A stretch of 53,353 bases of DNA from assembly GCF_017873605.1 (NCBI RefSeq), contig NZ_JAGGKI010000029.1, positions 1-53,353 of the forward strand. The letters are read 5' to 3'. Origin of the DNA: Paenibacillus lactis. GTDB taxonomy: Bacteria; Bacillota; Bacilli; Paenibacillales; Paenibacillaceae. The position numbers were made by a program, and so were the translations under genes. The notes beneath the pieces are model-generated. The model had not been told where the DNA came from, made no database searches, and saw nothing but the letters and a program-made list of their open reading frames with translations. Positions 8,752 to 18,123 of the stretch are shown here, one piece after another (position 1 is the stretch's first letter; every line of letters starts with the position of its first letter).

Positions 8752-10623
8752 GTGAAACCGGATCTAAGGCAGGCGTGGGAGAATCAGGTACTGATCGGGG
8801 ACGGCGCCATAGGTACCTATCTATATCAACTAGGGTTCCCCGTAGGGATATCATATGAGGAGCTGAACCTGACCTCTCCGGAGGTTATCGGAAACGTTCA
8901 CCGGCAGTATGTTGACGCCGGCGCGCAGTTGATCGAAACGAATACATTTTCGGCCAACTACGACAAGCTGTCCAAATACGGCCTGGAGTCCAAGGTCGGG
9001 GAGATCAACCGGGCAGGCGTGCGCATTGCCCGCGAGGCCGCAGGCCGCGACGGCTATGTCGTCGGCGCTGTCGGCTCCATTCGGGCCGGCCGCAGAAGCA
9101 ACATATCGACTGGCGAGCTGAAGCGGTACTTTGAGGAGCAGCTCAGCGTTCTATTATCCGAGGGCGTCGACGGCATCCTGCTGGAAACCTTCTATGATGT
9201 CGAAGAAATCCAGCTGGCGCTGCAGCAGGTCCGCAAGCTGACCGACCTGCCCGTCATTTGCCAGTTCGCGGTCGAGAATATCGCCCGGACGCTCGACGGC
9301 TTCTCGATGCAGGACGCTTATCGGATTCTCAGCCAGGAAGGGGCCGACGTGATCGGTTTCAACTGCCGGACGGGACCGAACGGGATCATGCGCGCATTGG
9401 AAACGCTAAGCGGGGTTATGAATCTGCCGGCATCGGTCTATCCTAATGCTGGGATCGCCGATTACGTGGACGGGGAATTCCGTTACGGCGCCAGCCCTGA
9501 GTATTTCGGTCAAATGGCGGTGCCGTTCGCGGACCTCGGCGCCCGGATTATCGGCGGATGCTGCGGAACGACGCCGGCTCATATCGCGGAGATCGCTTCG
9601 GCGTTATCCGGTTACGTGCCATCGCCTCTGCCGGAGGTTGAACCGGCCGAAATCAACCGGATCGTGATTCAGGAGCCTGCGGAAGGCAATCAGCCGGAGC
9701 GCTCTTCCGAGCCTTCCCTCGTCGATCTTGTGAAGGAACGCCACACCGTCATTGTGGAGCTGGATCCGCCGCGCGACCTCGACATCACGAAGTTTATGAA
9801 GGGGGCCGAGGCGCTGAAGAACGCGGGAGCGGATGCGCTGACGCTAGCCGACAACTCCCTCGCGGTCACCCGGATGAGCAACATGGCGCTGGGGCATCTT
9901 GTACAAGCCAGAATCGGCCTTCGGCCGTTGATTCATATCGCCTGCCGTGACCGGAACCTGATCGGGACCCAATCCCATATGATGGGCTTTGACGCGCTTG
10001 GCATCGACCATGTGCTTGCAGTTACGGGCGACCCGGCCCGTTTCGGCGACCTTCCGGGCTCGAGCTCGGTTTACGATATGACCTCGTTCGAGATCATTCG
10101 GATGATCAAGCAGCTGAACGAAGGCATCGCCTTCTCCGGCAAGCCCTTGAAGCAAAAAGCCAAGTTCGTTGTCGGGGCTGCGTTTAATCCGAATGTGCGC
10201 CATTTGGATAAGGCGGTTGCGCGCCTGGAGAAGAAGATTGCGTCCGGCGCGGACTATGTAATGACGCAGCCGGTATATGATCCGGAGCTGATCGTTCGGC
10301 TAAGAGAAGCAACCGCTCATCTGGATATCCCGATTTTTATCGGCATTATGCCGCTGGCCAGCGGACGGAACGCAGAGTATCTGCACAATGAGGTGCCGGG
10401 CATTCAGTTGTCCGATGAAGTACGCAGCCGCATGGCAGGGCTGGAAGGGGAAGCCGGACGAGCGATGGGCGTCCAAATCGGCAAGGAGCTGCTGGATGTC
10501 GCAACCAAGCATTTCAACGGCATTTACCTGATGACGCCGTTTATGTTCTACGAAATGAGCGTGCAATTAATGGAGTACGTCTGGGAGATATCGGGCCGCC
10601 GACTGTCCCCCTTGTTTCATTAA
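8752..10623 (+). CDS. yitJ: Bifunctional homocysteine S-methyltransferase / methylenetetrahydrofolate reductase
   Basis: The 623-residue protein fuses two enzymes. Residues about 1-290 are a homocysteine methyltransferase (pfam02574) with GDGAIGTYLYQLG at the start and zinc cysteines in FNCRTGP and GGCCGTTPAHI. Residues about 320-623 are a MetF-like FAD-dependent 5,10-methylenetetrahydrofolate reductase (HIACRDRN, LAVTGDPARFGD, MTQPVYD). Together they can make and pass a methyl group to homocysteine for methionine synthesis. I start at GTG 8752, eight bases after GGAGGG at 8738-8743; an earlier in-frame GTG at 8719 lacks such a site. The B. subtilis homologue has an S-box leader; I see none in the 211 bases upstream here. 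Confidence 0.92.
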   Translation: MKPDLRQAWENQVLIGDGAIGTYLYQLGFPVGISYEELNLTSPEVIGNVHRQYVDAGAQLIETNTFSANYDKLSKYGLESKVGEINRAGVRIAREAAGRDGYVVGAVGSIRAGRRSNISTGELKRYFEEQLSVLLSEGVDGILLETFYDVEEIQLALQQVRKLTDLPVICQFAVENIARTLDGFSMQDAYRILSQEGADVIGFNCRTGPNGIMRALETLSGVMNLPASVYPNAGIADYVDGEFRYGASPEYFGQMAVPFADLGARIIGGCCGTTPAHIAEIASALSGYVPSPLPEVEPAEINRIVIQEPAEGNQPERSSEPSLVDLVKERHTVIVELDPPRDLDITKFMKGAEALKNAGADALTLADNSLAVTRMSNMALGHLVQARIGLRPLIHIACRDRNLIGTQSHMMGFDALGIDHVLAVTGDPARFGDLPGSSSVYDMTSFEIIRMIKQLNEGIAFSGKPLKQKAKFVVGAAFNPNVRHLDKAVARLEKKIASGADYVMTQPVYDPELIVRLREATAHLDIPIFIGIMPLASGRNAEYLHNEVPGIQLSDEVRSRMAGLEGEAGRAMGVQIGKELLDVATKHFNGIYLMTPFMFYEMSVQLMEYVWEISGRRLSPLFH

Positions 10624-10661
10624 TAATTATCAATTACAATAGTGTAATGGATGTGATTCCG

Positions 10662-11549
10662 ATGTCATTGAGTATGACCGGATATGGACAGTCCGCCGTC
10701 GATTTTCAAGGGTATCATGTGTCAATAGAAGTGAAGTCGGTCAATCACAGGTATTGTGAAGTCGTGTTCAGAATGCCTCGTGAATGGTCCCGCTTTGAGG
10801 ATTCGCTTCGGAGGGCCGTGCAGACCCGGATCGGCCGCGGACGGGTTGATGTTTACATTAACAAGGAAAATAACGGCGAGTCCCCGGATGCGGTGCTGAA
10901 TCATGCCATGGTAAAAGCATACTTGCAGGCTGCAGAGGAATTGAAACCTTACGGTATTCAAGGAGAATTGACGGTACGCGACATGCTGTCCCTGCCGGAT
11001 GTCCTCGTCAGTCCCGGGGGGCTTCCAATGGATGAAGCGCAGCAGCAGGAGTGGCATGATGCGCTTCTTCAAGGTCTCAACAAGGCGCTTGACGGCTTGG
11101 TGCAGATGCGGAGCAAGGAAGGGGCATTCCTGGTGAAGGACATCGAGGAGCGGCTTGGCCGTCTTGAATCGCTTCACAGCGAAATGGCCGAGCTGGCGCC
11201 TGAAGTGCCGGAGGAATACCGGAAGCGTCTGAGACAGCGCATTGAGTCGCTCGATGACGGGTCGCTTGCCGTTGATGAACATATATTCGGTATGGAAGTG
11301 GCTTTGTTTGCCGAACGCTGCAACGTCGAGGAGGAGCTGATCCGTCTTCGCAGCCATTTGGAGCAATGCAGGGAATTGCTTAATCAGAAAGGCCCTGTTG
11401 GCCGCAAACTTGATTTTCTGATTCAGGAAATGAACCGAGAAGTCAATACGATTGGATCGAAGGCCAATCATCTGACTCTGGTAAACCGTGTTGTCGAAAT
11501 GAAAGCGGAACTGGAGAAGATTCGTGAACAAGCCGCCAACGTGGAATGA
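10662..11549 (+). CDS. yicC: YicC/YloC-family endoribonuclease
   Basis: A 295-residue YicC-family protein, beginning MSLSMTGYGQSA as family members do, with the conserved VEVKSVNHRY-like segment (IEVKSVNHRYCEV) and the C-terminal DUF1732 stretch including FLIQEMNREVNTIGSKAN. Members are cytoplasmic endoribonucleases implicated in mRNA and sRNA turnover. The ATG at 10662 is preferred over the one at 10647 because the conserved N-terminus begins there and a weak GGATGTGAT site precedes it. It heads the conserved yloC-remA-gmk-rpoZ group; remA follows after 52 bases. Confidence 0.92.
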   Translation: MSLSMTGYGQSAVDFQGYHVSIEVKSVNHRYCEVVFRMPREWSRFEDSLRRAVQTRIGRGRVDVYINKENNGESPDAVLNHAMVKAYLQAAEELKPYGIQGELTVRDMLSLPDVLVSPGGLPMDEAQQQEWHDALLQGLNKALDGLVQMRSKEGAFLVKDIEERLGRLESLHSEMAELAPEVPEEYRKRLRQRIESLDDGSLAVDEHIFGMEVALFAERCNVEEELIRLRSHLEQCRELLNQKGPVGRKLDFLIQEMNREVNTIGSKANHLTLVNRVVEMKAELEKIREQAANVE

Positions 11550-11601
11550 ACTCGGCTTAATCGGCAAATAGAGTCAAATGTATAGGGGGAGCAGTCGCAC
11601 T

Positions 11602-11862
11602 ATGGCAATCAAACTTATTAATATTGGCTTCGGAAACATCGTATCGGCCAATCGGATCATTTCGATCGTGAGCCCTGAATCGGCGCCGATCAAGAGAATT
11701 ATCCAAGAAGCACGGGACCGTCATATGCTGATTGACGCTACATACGGCCGAAGAACGCGGGCTGTTATTATTACCGACAGCGACCACGTGATTTTATCGG
11801 CCGTGCAGCCAGAAACCGTGGCGCACCGTCTATCCAGCAAAGATGAAGACAACGACGAATAA
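11602..11862 (+). CDS. remA: Extracellular matrix regulator RemA (DUF370)
   Basis: The 86-residue product matches RemA, a small DNA-binding protein that activates biofilm matrix and osmoprotection genes in B. subtilis. Diagnostic segments are MAIKLINIGFGNIV, the SPESAPIKRIIQEA stretch and IDATYGRRTRAVIITDS. The ATG at 11602 begins the family-standard N-terminus and follows AGGGGGAG at 11584-11591. Location directly before gmk is the normal synteny. The C-terminal tail is acidic (SSKDEDNDE). Confidence 0.95.
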   Translation: MAIKLINIGFGNIVSANRIISIVSPESAPIKRIIQEARDRHMLIDATYGRRTRAVIITDSDHVILSAVQPETVAHRLSSKDEDNDE

Positions 11863-11875
11863 GATGAGGAGTACT

Positions 11876-12448
11876 ATGTCTAGAGGATTATTGATTGTAT
11901 TATCCGGTCCATCCGGGGTAGGGAAGGGAACCGTCTGCACCGCTCTTCGGAGCCGTGTTCCGGAATTGGTCTATTCCGTGTCGGCCACGACACGTTCGCC
12001 TCGCCTCGGCGAGGTAAACGGCGTAAACTATTTTTTCAAAACCCGCGAGCAGTTCATGGAGATGATTGAGAACGATCAGCTTCTGGAGTATGCGGAATAT
12101 GTCGGGAACTACTATGGTACTCCGCGGGATTTCGTGGAGGAGACGCTCGCCCAGGGCAAAGACATCATCCTGGAGATTGAGGTCCAGGGCGCTCTGAAGG
12201 TGAAGGAGAAATTTCCGGACGGAATCTTTGTGTTCCTGATGCCGCCGTCGCTTGAGGAGCTGAAGGACCGAATTCAGGGCCGAGGCACGGAAAACCAGGC
12301 AACCATCGAGCACCGCATGTCCGTTGCCGTCGATGAGATCAATTTGCTTCAGCATTATGACTATGCGGTCGTAAATGACGAGATTAATCTCGCATGCGAG
12401 AGAATAGAAGCTATTATTATAGCCGAGCATTGTAAAGTGAGAAAATAA
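11876..12448 (+). CDS. gmk: Guanylate kinase
   Basis: Gmk phosphorylates GMP to GDP in the cytoplasm. The 190-residue protein has the P-loop GPSGVGKGT near residue 11, the GMP-binding TTRSPRLGEVNGVNYFF segment, and EYAEYVGNYYGTP. The ATG at 11876 starts at the family N-terminus and has GATGAGGAG just upstream at 11863-11871. It lies 13 bases after remA and precedes rpoZ, suggesting one transcript. Confidence 0.97.
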   Translation: MSRGLLIVLSGPSGVGKGTVCTALRSRVPELVYSVSATTRSPRLGEVNGVNYFFKTREQFMEMIENDQLLEYAEYVGNYYGTPRDFVEETLAQGKDIILEIEVQGALKVKEKFPDGIFVFLMPPSLEELKDRIQGRGTENQATIEHRMSVAVDEINLLQHYDYAVVNDEINLACERIEAIIIAEHCKVRK

Positions 12449-12508
12449 ATCTTGCCAGCCCATATCGGCTGCGAGATTTCTAGTATAGAAAGAAGAGGTG
12501 TTAGAGCT

Positions 12509-12709
12509 ATGTTATACCCATCCATTGATGAAATGATGAACAAAGTCGACAGCAAGTACTCGCTCGTTGTTGCGGCTTCCCGCCGTGCACGTCAGCTCCG
12601 CGAGGGTCAACCGAGCGAACTCCAAAATCCGAAATCACATAAATTCGTAGGCGTTGCGCTTGAGGAAATCTACGGCGATTATGTGAAGATTGAACGGGAA
12701 GAAGCTTAA
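12509..12709 (+). CDS. rpoZ: RNA polymerase omega subunit
   Basis: The 66-residue product is the omega subunit, which supports assembly of the beta' subunit. The segment DSKYSLVVAASRRARQL is the conserved omega core, and GVALEEIYGDYVKI closes the protein. The ATG at 12509 has AGAGGTG eight bases upstream; an earlier in-frame ATG at 12452 gives an extension outside the family. A terminator follows 36 bases later. Confidence 0.96.
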   Translation: MLYPSIDEMMNKVDSKYSLVVAASRRARQLREGQPSELQNPKSHKFVGVALEEIYGDYVKIEREEA

Positions 12710-12744
12710 ACGGCTTCTCCTACATCTGAATAGGAATGCGTTCG

Positions 12745-12786
12745 CGCAAAAAAATGTGACAACCGAAAGGTTGTTATTTTTTTGCG
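12745..12786 (+). terminator. Rho-independent terminator after rpoZ
   Basis: GACAACC at 12758-12764 pairs with GGTTGTT (12769-12775) around GAAA. The A-rich stretch to the left and the T-rich stretch to the right extend the stem and supply the U-tract. Confidence 0.85.
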
Positions 12787-12835
12787 GGAGTGATGATAGG
12801 GTACCTTCAGACCAATCGAAAGCGGGGGAATTGTC

Positions 12836-14119
12836 ATGTTGAACGGGAAAGTCATCGTCCTTGGCGTAACCGGCGGCATTGCCGCTTATAAAGCGGCCAC
12901 GCTGTGCAGCCGGCTTGTTCAGAGGGGAGCGGACGTGCATGTCATAATGACGGAGTCCGCGAAGCAGTTCATTACGGAATTGACGCTCCAATCCCTGACC
13001 AAAAACCCGGTATATTCCGATACCTTCGACGAGAGGGATCCTTCGGTCGTTTCGCATATCCATCTCGCCGATATGGCGGACCTCTTCCTCGTTGCGCCGG
13101 CGACGGCCAACGTGATCGGCAAGATGGCCCACGGCCTGGCGGACGATATGCTGACAACGACGCTGCTCGCCACGACGGCGCCTGTCATGATCTCGCCGGC
13201 GATGAACGTCCATATGTATACGCATCCGGCGGTTATGGCAAATTTGGAGACGCTGGCTTCACGCGGCGTTGGCATGATCGAGCCGGGCGAAGGGCTTCTG
13301 GCTTGCGGCTATGTCGGCAAGGGAAGGATGGAGGAGCCGGATACGATCGTGGAGGTCGTGGAGCGTTTTTTCCAAGAACAGGACAAGCAGGGCGGCCCAT
13401 CCTTAAGGGTTGACGGAATGCCCGGGTCTTCAGCCGACCATGCAGCGAACGGATCGCATGGCTTGCTGAGCGGCAAGAAAGTCGTCGTTACGGCGGGCGG
13501 CACGATCGAGCGGATTGATCCGGTCCGATATATTACGAATGATTCTTCCGGCAAAATGGGATTTGCGATTGCCAAAGCCGCGAAAGAGCTTGGAGCCGAG
13601 GTCCATTTGATCGCTGCGCATACCGACGAGGCGCCGCCCGAAGGGATCGAGACGGAAAGGGTGGAATCCGCGGAGGATATGTACCAGGCGGTGCTGCGCG
13701 CGTTTCCTGACAGCGATATCGTGGTAAAGGCGGCGGCCGTTGCCGATTACCGTCCACGGGAGGCGGCTTCGTCCAAAATCAAGAAGCGCGGCGATACGAT
13801 GACGCTGGAGCTGGTGAAGACAACGGATATTTTGGAGAATTTGGGACGCCGAAAGACGACCCAATTCCTGATCGGCTTTGCAGCCGAAACCGACTCCGTA
13901 GAGCAGTATGCCAGAGAGAAGCTGAAGCGGAAAAATTGCGATTTGCTCGTAGCCAATGACGTCACGGCAGCGGGCGCGGGATTCGGCACGGACACCAACC
14001 TCGTCCAGATTTATGACGCAGAGGGGCTCGTCGAGCGGCTTCCGCTCATGTCCAAGGAGGAAGTGGGCCGGCGGCTGCTGACGCTGGCGGCCGAGCGGCT
14101 GTCCGGGAGGTTTTCTTAA
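12836..14119 (+). CDS. coaBC: Bifunctional phosphopantothenoylcysteine decarboxylase / phosphopantothenate-cysteine ligase
   Basis: CoaBC catalyses two consecutive steps of coenzyme A synthesis. The N-terminal CoaC flavoprotein domain (about residues 1-180) has GVTGGIAAYKA, the VSHIHLADMADLFLVAPATAN active-site region and the ACGYVGKGRM cysteine loop. The C-terminal CoaB domain (about 205-427) has VVVTAGGTIERIDPVRYITN and VVKAAAVADYRP. The linker between domains (about residues 178-205) is long and rich in Gly, Ser and Ala. The ATG at 12836 follows GGGGGAA. The stop codon shares its last base with the priA start. Confidence 0.96.
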   Translation: MLNGKVIVLGVTGGIAAYKAATLCSRLVQRGADVHVIMTESAKQFITELTLQSLTKNPVYSDTFDERDPSVVSHIHLADMADLFLVAPATANVIGKMAHGLADDMLTTTLLATTAPVMISPAMNVHMYTHPAVMANLETLASRGVGMIEPGEGLLACGYVGKGRMEEPDTIVEVVERFFQEQDKQGGPSLRVDGMPGSSADHAANGSHGLLSGKKVVVTAGGTIERIDPVRYITNDSSGKMGFAIAKAAKELGAEVHLIAAHTDEAPPEGIETERVESAEDMYQAVLRAFPDSDIVVKAAAVADYRPREAASSKIKKRGDTMTLELVKTTDILENLGRRKTTQFLIGFAAETDSVEQYAREKLKRKNCDLLVANDVTAAGAGFGTDTNLVQIYDAEGLVERLPLMSKEEVGRRLLTLAAERLSGRFS

Positions 14120-16647
14120 TGGAAATGGCACGGGTTATTGTGGACGTGCCGTCCAAGGATACGGACCGTCCATTCGACTATTTGATTCCGGAGCGGCTCC
14201 GTCCATGGATCGAGGTCGGCAGCAGGGTCGGCGTCCCATTCGGCCACCGGACGCTGCAGGGCTTCGTCGTATCCCTTCATCCGCGTCCGGAAATGGAGAC
14301 GTCGAAGATGAAGCCGATCCAGGAAATATTGGACGTTATGCCGCCCCTGTCGCCAGAGCTGATTGAGCTTGGCGAATGGATGAAGGAGCGCTACGCCTGC
14401 CGGCTGATTACGGCGCTGCAATCCATGCTCCCGACGGCACTGAAGGGGAAAGCGGAAAGGTATATCTCGCTTGGGGACGGCAGCGGGCTGGAAGCCGAGC
14501 AGCCGGACAGCCTGTTTGCGCTGCTGCCGGAGAGTGAGCTGGAGCAGCAGCTGATCGCTTTTGTATCCCAGCGGGGCGAAGTGTCTCTGCAGCAGCTCAC
14601 CCGCGCGTTCCCGGATGCCGCCCAAGCTATCAAGGGGCTGATTGAACGCGGAAGGCTGAGCGAGCATCAGCAGATTAAAGATAAATTGCAGAAGAAAACA
14701 TTGAAGGCGGTTGGTCTTGCCGTTACGGCAGAGGAGGCGGAAGGGATCCTGGCTTCGTTTCCGGCAAAGGCTCGGAGGCAGAAGGAGATTCTGCAGCATT
14801 TGCTTGAAATGGAGCCCTTCCTGCCGCTCCCGCTGAAAGACCTGCTGCAGACGCTTGGCGTTACGGCGGGGACGGTCAAGTCGCTTGCCGATAAGGGCTG
14901 GGTCACGCTGGAGGATGTGGAGGTGTTCCGCGACCCTTACCGGGGACGGAATTTCAAGCCGAGCGAGCCGCTGGCGCTGACGCCCGAGCAGCAGCATGTT
15001 TACGACAGAATTGTTCGTACGCTGGATGAGCGTGCGCACGGCGTGTTCCTGCTGCACGGGGTAACCGGCAGCGGCAAGACGGAAATCTACCTTCAGACGA
15101 TTGCCAGATGCCTCGATCAGGGGCGCCAGGCGATCGTCCTGGTGCCTGAAATTTCGTTGACGCCGCAGATGGTCGAACGCTTCAAGGGGCGCTTCGGAGA
15201 CCGCGTAGCCGTCATGCACAGCCGCCTCTCGGACGGGGAGCGCTACGATGAGTGGCGCAAAATCCGGGAAGGCCGGGCTTCGGTCGTGGTCGGGGCAAGA
15301 TCCGCGGTGTTTTCTCCGTTCGATAATCTCGGACTCATCATCATGGACGAGGAGCACGAAACTTCCTATAAACAGGAGGAAACGCCGAAATACCATGCGA
15401 GAGACGTGGCGATCCACAGGGCCCGTCGCACCGGCGCCGCCGTCATTCTGGGCTCGGCGACGCCTTCGCTGGAGAGCTATCATGCGGCGAGATCGCAGGC
15501 GCAGGATGAATTTGCCCCGGTTCTGCTGGAAATGCGGGCCCGGGCGCTCGGGAACAAGCTGCCGGCGGTCCGCGTGATCGACATGCGCGAAGAGCTTCGC
15601 GAAGGCAATCGCTCCATGTTCAGCCGGCCGCTGCACGAGGCGATTGCCGGTCGGCTTGAACGGGGAGAGCAGACGGTGCTGCTCCTGAACCGGCGGGGAT
15701 ACTCCACCTTCGTGATGTGCCGGAGCTGCGGATATGTGGCGGGCTGTCCGGAGTGCGACATCTCGCTGACGTATCACCAGAAATCGAACAATCTGCGGTG
15801 TCATTACTGCGGATATGCCGCCAAGACGCCGGAAGTGTGCCCGGATTGCGGCAGCGAGCATATCCGCTACTTCGGAACGGGCACGCAGCGCGTGGAGGAA
15901 GAGCTGGCTAAGCTCTTTCCCGGCATTCGCGTTATCCGCATGGACGTGGACACAACGACCGAGAAAGGCTCGCACGAGAAGCTGCTGAAGCAGTTTAGGG
16001 AGAAGAAAGCCGACGTGCTGCTTGGCACCCAAATGGTAGCAAAGGGGCTCGATTTTCCCGATGTGACGCTGGTTGGCGTCATAACCGCCGATTCCGCGCT
16101 GAATCTGCCCGATTTCCGGGCGGCGGAGAAAACGTTCCAGCTGCTTACGCAGGTTGCCGGACGCGCGGGTCGGCATCAGCTGCCGGGCGAGGTGGTCATA
16201 CAGTCCTACACGCCGGAGCATTATTCGATCGTTCATGCAAGCGGTCATGATTATTTATCCTTCGTCAAGGACGAGCTGAAGCACCGCAAAGCGCTTCATT
16301 ATCCGCCTTACTGCAGGCTTATTCTGGTGACGCTGTCCCATGAGCAGCTGCCGCTGCTCGTGCGCATGGCTGAAAATTTTGCCGCGGGGATCAAGGCCGA
16401 AGCCGACCGGCGCGGGTGGTTCGGGAGCCTGGACCGCTTCGACGCAAGCGCGCTCGACATTCTCGGACCGGTGGCTTCGCCGATCCCAAGGCTTAAAAAT
16501 AGATACCGATTTCAATGTATGATAAAATGGCGGGGAACGATGGACGCCGTCTCGCTGACGCGGTCCGTGGCCGAGCAGCTTCAGGACTCGGCTCGGGACA
16601 GTACGCTTCAGATCAGCATTGATGTCGATCCGCAAATGTTAATGTAA
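14119..16647 (+). CDS. priA: Primosomal protein N' (replication restart helicase)
   Basis: PriA reloads the replisome at collapsed forks. The 842-residue protein has the N-terminal 3' DNA-binding region, Walker A GVTGSGKT (Lys320), DEEH at 410-413, and eight zinc-binding cysteines (534, 537, 543, 546, 561, 564, 574, 577) within the helicase core, then motifs GTQMVAKGLDFP and QVAGRAGR. Its length is somewhat above the E. coli protein, as in other Firmicutes. The start ATG overlaps the coaBC stop by one base (TAATG), indicating translational coupling. Confidence 0.97.
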   Translation: MEMARVIVDVPSKDTDRPFDYLIPERLRPWIEVGSRVGVPFGHRTLQGFVVSLHPRPEMETSKMKPIQEILDVMPPLSPELIELGEWMKERYACRLITALQSMLPTALKGKAERYISLGDGSGLEAEQPDSLFALLPESELEQQLIAFVSQRGEVSLQQLTRAFPDAAQAIKGLIERGRLSEHQQIKDKLQKKTLKAVGLAVTAEEAEGILASFPAKARRQKEILQHLLEMEPFLPLPLKDLLQTLGVTAGTVKSLADKGWVTLEDVEVFRDPYRGRNFKPSEPLALTPEQQHVYDRIVRTLDERAHGVFLLHGVTGSGKTEIYLQTIARCLDQGRQAIVLVPEISLTPQMVERFKGRFGDRVAVMHSRLSDGERYDEWRKIREGRASVVVGARSAVFSPFDNLGLIIMDEEHETSYKQEETPKYHARDVAIHRARRTGAAVILGSATPSLESYHAARSQAQDEFAPVLLEMRARALGNKLPAVRVIDMREELREGNRSMFSRPLHEAIAGRLERGEQTVLLLNRRGYSTFVMCRSCGYVAGCPECDISLTYHQKSNNLRCHYCGYAAKTPEVCPDCGSEHIRYFGTGTQRVEEELAKLFPGIRVIRMDVDTTTEKGSHEKLLKQFREKKADVLLGTQMVAKGLDFPDVTLVGVITADSALNLPDFRAAEKTFQLLTQVAGRAGRHQLPGEVVIQSYTPEHYSIVHASGHDYLSFVKDELKHRKALHYPPYCRLILVTLSHEQLPLLVRMAENFAAGIKAEADRRGWFGSLDRFDASALDILGPVASPIPRLKNRYRFQCMIKWRGTMDAVSLTRSVAEQLQDSARDSTLQISIDVDPQMLM

Positions 16648-16690
16648 ACCCGCATATACTGATGAAAAGCACAAGGATGGTGTCGTTGAG

Positions 16691-17185
16691 ATGGCAATTC
16701 GCTTGATCGTAAAGGAACCGGATGAGGTTCTTCATAAAAGAGCTAAAGAAATTACGAAAATTACGCCGAACGTTCAGAAGCTGCTGGACGACATGGCCGA
16801 TACGATGTATGACGCGGACGGCGTCGGCTTGGCAGCTCCCCAGGTCGGCATTCTGAAACGGCTGATCGTTGTGGACGCAGGCGATGAGCATGGATTGATC
16901 AAGATGATCAACCCGGAAATCATCGAGAGCGAAGGCGAACAGTTCGGTCCTGAAGGCTGCCTCAGCATTCCGGGCTGGAACGGGGATGTGCGCCGCGCGG
17001 AGAAGGTTACCGTCAAAGGACTGGACCGGGAAGGCAATGAGCTCGTCGTGACCGGAACCGGGCTTTTGGCTCGCGCGTTCCAGCATGAGATTGATCATCT
17101 GAACGGGGTGTTGTTTACCGATATCGCCGAACGGGTGTATGAATATACGCCCGAGCAGCCGAGAAAAGAGCTGGAAAACCGATGA
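16691..17185 (+). CDS. def: Peptide deformylase
   Basis: Def removes the formyl group from the N-terminus of new proteins. The 164-residue enzyme shows all three motifs: GVGLAAPQVG, EGCLS (metal ligand Cys90) and QHEIDH (His132, Glu133, His136). The length and the arrangement are those of the shorter, type 1 deformylases. The ATG at 16691 follows AAGGATGGTG. Its stop overlaps the fmt start by four bases (ATGA), pairing the deformylase with the transformylase whose work it reverses. Confidence 0.97.
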   Translation: MAIRLIVKEPDEVLHKRAKEITKITPNVQKLLDDMADTMYDADGVGLAAPQVGILKRLIVVDAGDEHGLIKMINPEIIESEGEQFGPEGCLSIPGWNGDVRRAEKVTVKGLDREGNELVVTGTGLLARAFQHEIDHLNGVLFTDIAERVYEYTPEQPRKELENR

Positions 17186-18123
17186 ATATCGTATTTATGG
17201 GAACCCCTGCATTTGCCGTACCGAGCCTTGAGATGCTGATCGAGGAAGGGTATAACGTCGCAGCCGTCGTTACCCAGCCGGATCGTCCCCAAGGCCGCAA
17301 AAAGGTGCTGACGCCGACGCCGGTCAAGGAAGCCGCGCTTCGCCACGGCATCCCGGTGCTGCAGCCGCAGCGCTTGCGGAACCCTGAGGCTGTAGCGGAG
17401 CTGGCGGAGTATAAGCCGGATCTGATCGTTACGGCGGCGTACGGCCAAATTTTGCCGAAATCGGTGCTCGATTTGCCGCCGCTCGGCTGCCTTAACGTGC
17501 ACGGCTCGCTGCTCCCGGCTTACCGGGGAGGCGCGCCGATTCAGCGCAGCATAATCAACGGCGAGAAGGTTACGGGCATCACGCTGATGTACATGGCTGA
17601 AGGGCTGGATACCGGCGATATGATCGCCAAAGTCGAGGTTCCGATCGAGGATGAAGATACGGCCGGGACGATGTTCGACAAGCTGAGCATAGCCGGCGCG
17701 AGACTGCTGAAGGAGCAGCTGCCGACTTTGGTTCAAGGCAAGGTTGCGGCCGAGCCGCAGGACGAGTCCAAGGCGACCTATGCACCGAACCTGACCCGGG
17801 AGGACGAAAAGATCGATTGGTCGAAAACCTCCCGTCAAATCTATGATCAAATCCGCGGCCTGGTTCCGTATTCGGGCGGCTTCACGCTGTGGAACGGGGA
17901 CGTGTTCAAGGTGTGGGCCTGCGCCAAGCCGGATAAAGGCGACCAAGGCAAGGGCGATGGAGAGCCTGGAACCGTACTGGAAGTTAGTGAGAACGGCATT
18001 GTGGTCAAGACCGGCGACGGCGTGTTGACCCTATTGACGGTGCAGCCAAGCGGCAAGAAGGCGATGGACGCAGCCCAATTCGCGCGGGGGACGAGCCTTG
18101 CGCCGGGGACGGTGCTGACGTGA
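17182..18123 (+). CDS. fmt: Methionyl-tRNA formyltransferase
   Basis: Fmt formylates initiator Met-tRNA using 10-formyltetrahydrofolate. The 313-residue protein begins MNIVFMGTPAFAVPSLE, has the catalytic NVHGSLLPAYRGGAPIQ loop and the GITLMYMAEGLDTGDM segment, then the C-terminal OB-like domain that contacts tRNA. It overlaps def by four bases upstream and rsmB by four bases downstream (GTGA), forming a tight def-fmt-rsmB unit. Confidence 0.97.
   Translation: MNIVFMGTPAFAVPSLEMLIEEGYNVAAVVTQPDRPQGRKKVLTPTPVKEAALRHGIPVLQPQRLRNPEAVAELAEYKPDLIVTAAYGQILPKSVLDLPPLGCLNVHGSLLPAYRGGAPIQRSIINGEKVTGITLMYMAEGLDTGDMIAKVEVPIEDEDTAGTMFDKLSIAGARLLKEQLPTLVQGKVAAEPQDESKATYAPNLTREDEKIDWSKTSRQIYDQIRGLVPYSGGFTLWNGDVFKVWACAKPDKGDQGKGDGEPGTVLEVSENGIVVKTGDGVLTLLTVQPSGKKAMDAAQFARGTSLAPGTVLT

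Noticed and set aside
14116..16248. A 710-codon open frame on the strand opposite priA
   Set aside because: It lies entirely antisense to an unmistakable priA with zinc and helicase motifs. GC-rich codon use gives long antisense frames; the frame has no family resemblance.
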